From Oscillospiraceae bacterium (GTDB taxonomy: Bacteria > Bacillota > Clostridia > Oscillospirales > CAG-272), in assembly GCA_015063485.1 (NCBI GenBank), contig SVUA01000011.1, forward strand, positions 1 to 49,095: a stretch of 49,095 bases of DNA, in the 5' to 3' direction. Both the position numbers and the translations under genes were made by a program. Positions 1 through 5,733 of the stretch are shown one piece after another. The notes beneath the pieces are model-generated. The model worked only from the letters and a program-made list of their open reading frames with translations, did not search any database and had not been told where the DNA came from. Positions within the stretch are counted from its first letter, which is position 1. Each line of letters begins with the position of its first letter.

Positions 1-6
1 TATGGT

Positions 7-35
7 CTGGCACTATGTAGTGCAGGGTGTTTTTT
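7..35 (+). terminator. possible terminator of a gene upstream of the window
   Basis: A short hairpin with arms CACTA and TAGTG (11-15 and 18-22), extended by CTG/CAG with one bulged base, is followed by a run of six T. It may end a plus-strand gene lying before position 1. The stem is weak. Confidence 0.3.
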
Positions 36-37
36 CG

Positions 38-214
38 TTATTCTACTCCAATTCGCTTGGATAAATCCGTCATAGCGTACACAAATCGGGTGGTGGGTGT
101 CAATGTTGTCAGCGTCGGGTCGCCCTCACGGATACGCATGGTTCTTCTTATTTCTTTGGGTATTACAACTCTTCCGAGGTCATCTATTCTTCTAACAATT
201 CCTGTTGCTTTCAT
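38..214 (-). pseudogene. SpoVT/AbrB-type DNA-binding protein, start fragment
   Basis: This is a 58-codon minus-strand frame with a good ribosome site (AAGGAG, 7 bases before the ATG). The first 33 residues are a near-perfect SpoVT/AbrB swapped-hairpin domain, opening MKATGIVRRIDDLGRVVIPK and ending at the family's GDP. After GDP the sequence stops matching: the usual LEIF.DR..EVI strand is replaced by an unrelated threonine-rich tail of 25 residues. Family members of this type run to about 80 residues (AbrB-like) or 180 (SpoVT). I infer that a once complete transition-state or sporulation regulator was cut at this point by a rearrangement, which fits the decayed genes that follow. A short working DNA-binding protein cannot be excluded. 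Confidence 0.6.
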
Positions 215-385
215 CACTATTCTCCTTGAATACTTCTATATATTTTCGGCTTTGAGGATATTATTTGTAGTATAAGCGAAAAATATCCAAGGAACGATAT
301 GGCAATTTTTTATTTTTTCACATAGAAAAATGCATAGAGTAACGCAAGGAACTGTCCTCTGTGTTTGTTTGCTTTGGATTTTTCA

Positions 386-414
386 TTGACAAGTACAATA
401 TTTTATGATAAAAT
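386..414 (+). promoter_or_regulatory. sigma-A promoter
   Basis: TTGACA (386-391), a 17-base spacer, then TAAAAT (409-414). It lies 8 bases before the GTG at 423 and 18 before the ATG at 433, so it is the remaining promoter of whatever gene began here. Confidence 0.65.
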
Positions 415-422
415 AAAATTGG

Positions 423-698
423 GTGATAAAAAATGCCACGACAAGTCAGATGAAAGGTATGTATGATGCATTTTCCAAATTGCTTAAAAGTGCTACCATC
501 AGCGCAAATTACAATAAACGTGTCAACAGTGCTCCTGCGATTGGTTCCTCATCATTGCCTGCTTCGGTTTTTACGCAAGAGCAGAATCTTGCACCTAGGT
601 TAGAATATTTGAGTGTCGAGGCTATCAATATTTACAATTCCATGTTTGGCAGGTATAGTTTGGGCTTGGAGTCATACACTATACGCTTTTGCTTGTGA
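423..698 (+). CDS. hypothetical protein, probably a gene remnant
   Basis: A 91-codon frame starts at GTG 423, just behind a strong sigma-A promoter. No family was recognised. An alternative ATG at 433 reads MPRQVR and then stops; MPRxxR is how REP-associated (Y1) transposases often begin, but nothing after it supports that family. Near the 3' end a second frame (613-744) carries LYAFACEDPVV, which faintly resembles the closing segment of RHS cores (LYAYC.NNPV), and ends in a TGA that overlaps the ATG of the next gene. The stretch therefore looks like a patchwork of decayed genes. It may not encode a working protein. Confidence 0.25.
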   Translation: MIKNATTSQMKGMYDAFSKLLKSATISANYNKRVNSAPAIGSSSLPASVFTQEQNLAPRLEYLSVEAINIYNSMFGRYSLGLESYTIRFCL

Positions 699-740
699 GG
701 ATCCTGTGGTTCAAGCTAACAATAGAGGGTATGTATTACG

Positions 741-974
741 ATGAGAAAAATAATTTTAATAATTTTTAATGTAATATATAATAGTTTATTTATTATCTTG
801 CTTGTTTGTGGAGTAATCGGTTTTTTGTGTGAATTTTTAGGAATTGGAACATTTGAGCGAATTTTTAAAAATATTGGAATTGTTAATATATACAATATTT
901 TTGTAATAACTTTTTGTATTGTATTACCTTTATTTATTATTGCTTCAATAATAAAATCCAAATTTTTCAAATAA
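741..974 (+). CDS. small membrane protein, possible orphan immunity protein
   Basis: Seventy-seven residues, very AT-rich, with two hydrophobic segments (about residues 3-30 and 46-70) separated by a short polar loop. The ATG overlaps the TGA of an upstream frame as ATGA, the arrangement seen when a gene is translationally coupled to the one before it. The stop codon is followed at once by a dispersed repeat that recurs at the stop of the DUF4304 gene at 2286. Small two-helix membrane proteins behind polymorphic toxins are often immunity proteins, and the neighbouring RHS relic makes that plausible here, but no immunity family was recognised. Confidence 0.45.
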   Translation: MRKIILIIFNVIYNSLFIILLVCGVIGFLCEFLGIGTFERIFKNIGIVNIYNIFVITFCIVLPLFIIASIIKSKFFK

Positions 975-1019
975 TAATAAGACAGGGGACGGTTCTGTGT
1001 ATTGAGCCGTTACCCGTCC
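975..1019. repeat. dispersed hairpin repeat, copy A
   Basis: A 45-base element beginning TAATAAGACAGGGGACGG. It matches 2284-2328 at 41 of 45 positions and can fold by pairing GGACGG with CCGTCC. It starts one base after the stop codon of the small membrane protein and its last bases run straight into RHS coding sequence. It resembles the small palindromic repeats widespread in Clostridia genomes. Confidence 0.75.
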
Positions 1020-1818
1020 CTCGACGACCTCGGACAGCTTATCCGCGAGGATAACCAAGAGCTTGGATATACCTACGTATATAACTACGACGACGGTGGA
1101 AACCTTGTAAGCAAGGTCAAATATAACTATACGTCGGGCAGTCTCAGCGGTAAAACGCCTATACAGACGTATGACAGATCATTCTCCGGCGACAAAGTGA
1201 CGAATATAGCCAGCGAAGACTACTACGGTATGTATATCTCCATTGAGTACGATGCGGTAGGCAATCCCATTCGAATGTGGGAAGACGGCTTCGATATGTA
1301 CGGCTACGCTCTCGAATGGGAAGGCAGACAGCTTGTAAGCGTTGGTTCGGTTAGTGACTACACAGACGTTGCTACCTTCCTCGAATTCACCTACAACGCC
1401 GACGGAATAAGAACGAGCAAGACCTATAACGGAGTCAAGCATGAGTATTATCTCAACGGCTCGCAGGTGATTGCGGAGACTTGGACGGAAAATAACGTCG
1501 AGCATTTGCTCATATTCTTGTACGATGAAAACGGTTCACCGCTTGGCTTGAAGTACAGAAACAGCACGTATTCCGAGGGAACTTTCGACTGCTACTTCTT
1601 TGAAAAGAACCTGCAGGGCGATATCGTTGCAGTCTATGATGACATAGGTTACAGAGTAGGCAAATATGTTTACGACGCTTGGGGCAGATGCACCGTTGTT
1701 TGCAATAGCTACGTTAAAACCAATGAATCCACGAGGAGTAAAGAGCGGTATTCGTCAGTTGCAAAAATATAACAAAGCTTTAGGTGGTGGTTTTAACCTT
1801 AGATTGGAATTGTATTGA
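1002..1818 (+). pseudogene. RHS/YD-repeat protein fragment with toxin remnant
   Basis: The frame 1002-1772 encodes RHS/YD-repeat units: YNYDDGGNLVSK, YNADGIRTSKTYNG, YDENGSPLG and the core YVYDAWG at about residues 225-231. Intact proteins of this family exceed a thousand residues and end in a polymorphic toxin. Here the 5' end is cut by repeat copy A and the 3' end departs from the family soon after YVYDAWG. In a different frame, from about 1723 to the TGA at 1816-1818, lies PRGVKSGIRQLQKYNKALGG and a few more residues, which looks like the last helix and strand of a restriction-endonuclease-fold toxin. Its TGA overlaps the ribosome site of the DUF4304 gene. I read this as a displaced RHS tip whose centre was deleted, leaving both ends in different frames. 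No signal peptide or start region is present. Confidence 0.8.
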
Positions 1819-1827
1819 GGTAGATGT

Positions 1828-2286
1828 ATGGATAAAAAACAATTTAAGGAATTTTGCAAAAATGAATTTATAGCACGAGGGTTTAAAAAGCAAAAAAATG
1901 TATTTTATCTGAGCGGACACAATCTTTTGTGTGGAATTGATTTGCAAAAATCCAATTATGGTGATGTTTACTACATTAATTACTACTATTTTATAGGAAA
2001 CTTTGATAATAATTCTAATTATCCTACTTACTATGAAAGTGATATTCAGGGTAGAATTGTTGTAATGTCTAAAAAACAAACTTTTCAAGGAAAGCAATTT
2101 CTAACAGCTCAAGTCGAATATGAAGAATATTCAGAAGATGAATTAAGACCTTTCTTCGAGAGAGAATTTAAAGAAAAGATTTTACCACCAATTAACCAAG
2201 GGAAAAAATATATATTGGACAATCTAAATTCGTTATATTTCTTAACATTAAATCAAGGAGAAGTAATGCGAAAACTAACACAGTAA
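1828..2286 (+). CDS. DUF4304-type immunity protein
   Basis: A 152-residue soluble protein. The N-terminal half has the DUF4304 pattern: F..RGFKKQKNVFY, then DLQKSNYGDVYYIN, then a beta-rich run. DUF4304 proteins are common as immunity partners next to polymorphic (RHS, LXG, CDI) toxins. GAGG at 1817-1820 sits inside the toxin remnant's stop codon, seven bases before the ATG, so this was the second gene of a toxin-immunity pair. The gene is AT-rich, unlike the RHS part. The frame is intact although the toxin is lost, so it may be an orphan antidote kept against toxins of sister cells. The stop codon is joined to repeat copy B. Confidence 0.75.
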   Translation: MDKKQFKEFCKNEFIARGFKKQKNVFYLSGHNLLCGIDLQKSNYGDVYYINYYYFIGNFDNNSNYPTYYESDIQGRIVVMSKKQTFQGKQFLTAQVEYEEYSEDELRPFFEREFKEKILPPINQGKKYILDNLNSLYFLTLNQGEVMRKLTQ

Positions 2287-2328
2287 TAAGACAGGGGACG
2301 GTTCTATGTCTTGAGCCGTTTTCCGTCC
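2284..2328. repeat. dispersed hairpin repeat, copy B
   Basis: A 45-base element matching copy A at 975-1019 with four differences. It begins at the stop codon of the DUF4304 gene. A diverged third copy of its core lies at 2391-2410, and a partial inverted one near 348-364. Confidence 0.75.
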
Positions 2329-2341
2329 AAAAAACACAAAG

Positions 2342-2373
2342 CCGCCACCTTTCGAGGTGGCGGTGATTTTTTA
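2342..2373 (+). terminator. rho-independent terminator
   Basis: Stem CCGCCACCT / AGGTGGCGG with a TTCG tetraloop (2342-2363), then a T-rich run to 2372. It ends the immunity transcript and, being symmetric, may also serve the minus-strand DUF4317 gene. Confidence 0.85.
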
Positions 2374-2390
2374 ATATAGTTTTCTTCACA

Positions 2391-2432
2391 CAGAGAACGG
2401 TTTTATGTCTGCTAAAGCACACGCAAAACCGT
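2391..2432. repeat. diverged repeat copy C with inverted arms
   Basis: The first 20 bases match the core of copies A and B at 17 positions (ACAGAGAACGG, then TTTTATGTCT). It carries an inverted repeat ACGGTTTT (2397-2404) / AAAACCGT (2425-2432), so it can form a hairpin just downstream of the DUF4317 stop on the minus strand. Confidence 0.45.
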
Positions 2433-2453
2433 CATCTGCGTTTATTATATTTA

Positions 2454-3578
2454 TCAAATATGTATATTAATGCCGTTCACGGTGACCTCGCCGTCAGCGC
2501 GGATAAGCACGTATTTTACTCCGTCGATAACGCGTGTTTCTATCATGTCGGTGCTCTCACCCGCTACCTTTATCTCGATATCTCCCGCGACGACCTTAAG
2601 CTTTTTCGCGTCGGCAATATTTTTTGGTGTAAGAGACGTATTCTCTCCAAAGCTTTCGTCGAATTTTTCCTCGAACGCTTCAACTCTTTCCGCGGGTATC
2701 CCGCACAAGCGGAGCATATCGGAAGCATCGGTCTTGGTCATAACGAGCTCCTCGTCTATCTTTTCGTTCTTATGCTCCTCTATCATTCGGCATATCTGAC
2801 CGTGTACGGCTTTTACTACTTTCATACTGCAATCGTCTTCCATAGCCGCCTCAAGTACGTTACCGAAAGTCTCCTTTTGCTCCTTTGCGGGCATGGGAAT
2901 ATCAGATTTAAATAACTCATCGACAAGCTCCGCATGGCTGTCCGAAAGATTTTTCGTGTAATAAAGAGCCTTATAAATATTCGTGGTTCGATCATCAAAC
3001 GCGGGAAACATAAAGCCAAGCTCGGGAGAAGTCAGCACGGTATCCGCTCCGATACTGCGGAAACAATTGTTCGGCATATAATAGCTGAGGGTCGGTTTGC
3101 CCTCCTTAGTAGGACACACGCTGCACAGAATATAAGAGAACACCTCGTCGGACTCTTCCCTCTTTTCACCGTCAGCGGCGTATTTGAATACGTCGTATCT
3201 GTCATAAGCAAGTAATATCAGGTAATTACCCTCGATCGTAAGATTTTCGATCATCTTTGAGTAAAGCGTTTTTACTGCCTCGGTATCGCGCAATTCGCTG
3301 TCGCGAAGCGTTTTGAGAAGCGCGTATTCCTCTCCCTCGCTTACTTGCTTTGTTGAAAACTCTATATCCAGAAGATTTCTTCCTATCGAGCCCGAAAGCG
3401 TTTTGCGCAGAAGCTTTAACATCTGCTCCGCATCGTCCTCATTCATCATTCCGATACTCTGGTCGAACTCCGAAATTATCTCCTTTTGCTCATTGACGAA
3501 GCAACCTCTTACGTGGGTTATATTACTGCGGTCGGGTCTGTATCTGCGGCGTATCTCCGCTACCTCTTTAATATTCAT
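2454..3578 (-). CDS. DUF4317 family protein
   Basis: A 374-residue cytoplasmic protein of the DUF4317 family, found in Firmicutes and of unknown function. The opening MNIKEVAEIRRRYRPDRSNI and the segment LRKTLSGSIGRNLLDIEF (about residues 57-74) are the family's hallmarks, and the length is normal. No signal peptide, membrane segment or catalytic motif is visible. AAAGGA lies just ahead of the ATG. A sigma-A promoter at 3622-3650 drives it as a single gene, and hairpins at 2342-2432 end it. It runs divergently from the helical bundle gene at 3768. Confidence 0.85.
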   Translation of the reverse strand: MNIKEVAEIRRRYRPDRSNITHVRGCFVNEQKEIISEFDQSIGMMNEDDAEQMLKLLRKTLSGSIGRNLLDIEFSTKQVSEGEEYALLKTLRDSELRDTEAVKTLYSKMIENLTIEGNYLILLAYDRYDVFKYAADGEKREESDEVFSYILCSVCPTKEGKPTLSYYMPNNCFRSIGADTVLTSPELGFMFPAFDDRTTNIYKALYYTKNLSDSHAELVDELFKSDIPMPAKEQKETFGNVLEAAMEDDCSMKVVKAVHGQICRMIEEHKNEKIDEELVMTKTDASDMLRLCGIPAERVEAFEEKFDESFGENTSLTPKNIADAKKLKVVAGDIEIKVAGESTDMIETRVIDGVKYVLIRADGEVTVNGINIHI

Positions 3579-3621
3579 ATATTATATTTTTCCTTTCAAA
3601 CGCAAAATAAACATCTTTATA

Positions 3622-3650
3622 ATTATATCACATTTTTCGCCTTTTTTCAA
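3622..3650 (-). promoter_or_regulatory. sigma-A promoter of the DUF4317 gene
   Basis: On the minus strand, TTGAAA (3650-3645), 17 bases, TATAAT (3627-3622), 44 bases ahead of the ATG. Confidence 0.7.
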
Positions 3651-3767
3651 CGCCAAAGACACATTTTACTTTCGTCATTTTGTTAAATTTTGAAATTCTA
3701 TATATGTATAGTTCGCTCTTTTTGATTGCAAAATAATATCGTATCTTTAAAGATATGGAGGAATAAA

Positions 3768-4220
3768 ATGAATTCTGTAAAAGAAAAAACAAGCGACAAG
3801 ACTATGCTTGACGCTATGTATAAAAATGTAAAAATGGGCGCAGATTCGATAATCGATATTCTTGATAAGGCTAAAGATAAGCCTTTTCGCGAGGAGCTTA
3901 CCGCGCAAATAGATCGCTATGAGGAATACGCCTCCAAGATAGGCAAAATGATATGCGATGAGGGTAACACCCCAAAAGAAGAAAACCTCATGGCAAAAAT
4001 GAGCGCGAAGGTCGGAATGGCTATGAACACCATGACCGATTCGAGTACGAGCCACCTTGCGCAAATGGTGATCGAGGGCGCAACTATGGGTACGACCGAG
4101 CTCACGCGCCTTATCCGTGAGCATGAAAACACCAATTGCTCGGAATCGACTCTCAAGCTCGCCCGTGACATCGTAAAGTACGAAGAAGCGACTATTGAAA
4201 CGATGAAGAAGTTTTTATAG
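3768..4220 (+). CDS. helical-bundle protein of unknown function
   Basis: A 150-residue protein rich in alpha-helix, with no signal peptide. It resembles short clostridial proteins with a ferritin-like four-helix layout: MLDAMYKNVKMGADSI, then MAKMSAKVGMAMNTM, STSHLAQMVIEGATMG and a closing KYEEATIETMKKFL. I recognise the pattern but know no named function. The ATG at 3768 is preferred over upstream codons because GGAGG lies seven bases before it. The frame also stays open upstream to 3726, but that part is AT-rich and has no ribosome site. It stands alone, divergent from DUF4317, and is followed by several hairpins. Confidence 0.7.
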   Translation: MNSVKEKTSDKTMLDAMYKNVKMGADSIIDILDKAKDKPFREELTAQIDRYEEYASKIGKMICDEGNTPKEENLMAKMSAKVGMAMNTMTDSSTSHLAQMVIEGATMGTTELTRLIREHENTNCSESTLKLARDIVKYEEATIETMKKFL

Positions 4221-4405
4221 AGACGCGGAGACGCGATGTCGCTTTTTGAAAAAAGCTCCGCAAAAACTTCCTAAAAGAAGTTAAAAAATAGCCATAACGG
4301 CTATGCAAAACCTTATTTTTGAAAGTTTTTGAGGGGTCAAGGGGAACTTTTTTCAAAAAGTTCCCCTTGCGCGTCCTCCCCGCTAAACCGCAATTTGTTT
4401 GAATT
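4221..4405. repeat. intergenic hairpin cluster
   Basis: This gap holds three inverted repeats: AACTTC/GAAGTT near 4266, ATAGCC (4288-4293) / GGCTAT (4299-4304), and a near-perfect palindrome at 4339-4368 whose 14-base arms (AAGGGGAACTTTTT and its complement) are split by only two bases. The last can act as a terminator for both converging genes. The surrounding text (GGGTCAAGGGG, GCGTCCTCCCCGC) looks like a dispersed intergenic element. Confidence 0.65.
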
Positions 4406-5350
4406 TCATATTTTAATTTCTTTAACTATTATCTGTTTCAAAACCGCATCAATATCATCTGCTCTTGGCGGTTTTGTTCCCGAAGTCATACACGCCGCCG
4501 TGCCGTAGGCGACGGCGGTACGCAGACGATCGCAAAATGAAAGTCCATTAACAGATGCGGCAAGAAATCCCGCAATAGAGCTATCTCCCGCGCCAATGGT
4601 GGATATCGCCTCGACTCTCGGCGGTGTTGCTTCAAACACTCCTTCACCGCATACGAGCAAAGCTCCCTTATCTCCAAGACTTATCATCACGTTATCTATT
4701 CCCTTTTTATAAAGCTCTTGCGCTGAGGTAACCGCTTGCTCAAACGAAGTTATGTTCTGTCCGAGATATTCGCTTATTTCCTCTTGATTTGGCTTTATAA
4801 GCCACGGTTTTATCTCGATAAGATCATCAAGCGAAAAGGATCTTGAATCAATAACAAGATTTGCTCCGCTTTCCTGCAAACGTCTCAAAAACGTCTTTAC
4901 GTTTGTCATGGAAAGTCCTGACGGCACACGTCCCGTAAAAGTAACAAACGACCCTTTTCCAACAACTTCTGCAATCGCCTCTTCGGTCGCCTCAAGCAAA
5001 GATGCATCTGTATCAAATCCCGAAAAGCTTATACGCGTCTCGTCAGCACCGCTCGTATGGATAGTTATATTTTCACGTATCCTTCCCTTTACCGTTATCT
5101 CACAGTATTCAATTTTATCAAGGTCAAGGCTTTTTCTGAAGTTCTCCGCATTCTCCTCACCGAGAACAACGAGCGCAAGATTCTCTACTCTGTTTACGAC
5201 AAGTGCGCGTGAAATATTCACGCCCTTACCTCCTGCTTGTCTGTCTGTTATCTCTGCAAGATTTTCGTGAAACGGCAAAAAATTTTCCACGTAACAATGG
5301 ATATCGAATGCGGGATTCAAGGTCAAGGTAATTATCTTCATATCTCTCAT
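4406..5350 (-). CDS. 1-phosphofructokinase-like PfkB sugar-phosphate kinase
   Basis: A 314-residue PfkB/ribokinase-family kinase of the 1-phosphofructokinase/tagatose-6-phosphate kinase branch. It uses ATP to phosphorylate a hexose phosphate in the cytoplasm. Visible motifs are TLTLNPAFD at the start, GGKGVNISRA (40-49, substrate side), IKPN before the middle of the C-terminal half, and GAGDSSIAGF with the catalytic base D256. GGAG lies seven bases before the chosen ATG. The usual partners, a PTS fructose permease and a DeoR regulator in one operon, are absent; a DeoR gene lies 2 kb away. The exact substrate cannot be told from sequence. An inverted repeat at 5401-5429 may be its operator. 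Confidence 0.85.
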   Translation of the reverse strand: MRDMKIITLTLNPAFDIHCYVENFLPFHENLAEITDRQAGGKGVNISRALVVNRVENLALVVLGEENAENFRKSLDLDKIEYCEITVKGRIRENITIHTSGADETRISFSGFDTDASLLEATEEAIAEVVGKGSFVTFTGRVPSGLSMTNVKTFLRRLQESGANLVIDSRSFSLDDLIEIKPWLIKPNQEEISEYLGQNITSFEQAVTSAQELYKKGIDNVMISLGDKGALLVCGEGVFEATPPRVEAISTIGAGDSSIAGFLAASVNGLSFCDRLRTAVAYGTAACMTSGTKPPRADDIDAVLKQIIVKEIKI

Positions 5351-5400
5351 ATTTTAACTCCGTTTTATACTCTATTATAATTAAAACATAACTCTATAAA

Positions 5401-5429
5401 AAAATCAACAAAAACTCTTTGTTGATTTT
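5401..5429. promoter_or_regulatory. inverted repeat upstream of the PfkB kinase, candidate operator
   Basis: Perfect 12-base arms AAAATCAACAAA (5401-5412) and TTTGTTGATTTT (5418-5429) around five bases, 51 bases ahead of the kinase start. A TATAAT on the minus strand lies between it and the gene. It could bind a repressor or, for the plus strand, act as a weak hairpin. Confidence 0.45.
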
Positions 5430-5487
5430 TAACAAAATTTTATGATGATTTTTGATAAAGTATTGAACGCATTTTTCAACCAACTCC

Positions 5488-5516
5488 TTGACAAAGTTGC
5501 ATTTATGTGTTATAAT
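5488..5516 (+). promoter_or_regulatory. sigma-A promoter, duplicated from deoR
   Basis: TTGACA (5488-5493), 17 bases, TATAAT (5511-5516). The whole promoter matches the deoR promoter at 7277-7305 with only scattered differences. It is the best promoter for the surface protein, giving a leader of about 210 bases. Confidence 0.85.
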
Positions 5517-5542
5517 GTGAACAAACGTGGAACTTTGTGGAA

Positions 5543-5602
5543 ATGTTTGCAACTACACGATAAGCTAAAATTTATGAGATGATATGCAAACACGATGGTT
5601 AA
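5543..5602 (+). pseudogene. truncated copy of the deoR start
   Basis: ATGTTTGCAACT and the next 45 bases align without gaps to the start of the deoR gene at 7330. Translation gives M-F-A-T-T-R, stop, A-K-I-Y-E-M-I-C-K-H-D-G, stop, against MFATERQAKIYEMICKNDA in the intact gene. The ribosome site is also degraded (GTGG in place of GGAGG). After about 5590 similarity ends. It is a relic now serving as untranslated leader. Confidence 0.85.
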
Positions 5603-5672
5603 ATGAAGGATTAAATATCCTATATCTTGAAAACAGAACAAATATTATCACCAACAAAAGCATTGGCATTAA

Positions 5673-5698
5673 ATTTCGGTAGCTCGAGATTCCGAAAT
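5673..5698 (+). other. leader hairpin
   Basis: Arms ATTTCGG (5673-5679) and CCGAAAT (5692-5698) enclose a 12-base loop that contains CTCGAG. It lies 35 bases before the surface-protein start and could affect message stability or access to the ribosome site. Confidence 0.45.
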
Positions 5699-5733
5699 CT
5701 TGCATAAAACATTTTCAGAAAAGGAGAAAAGAA

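Noticed and set aside
716-970. A minus-strand hydrophobic frame mirroring the small membrane protein
   Set aside because: AT-rich hydrophobic sequence reads open on both strands. Only the plus strand has the ATGA overlap and a matching stop-repeat junction.
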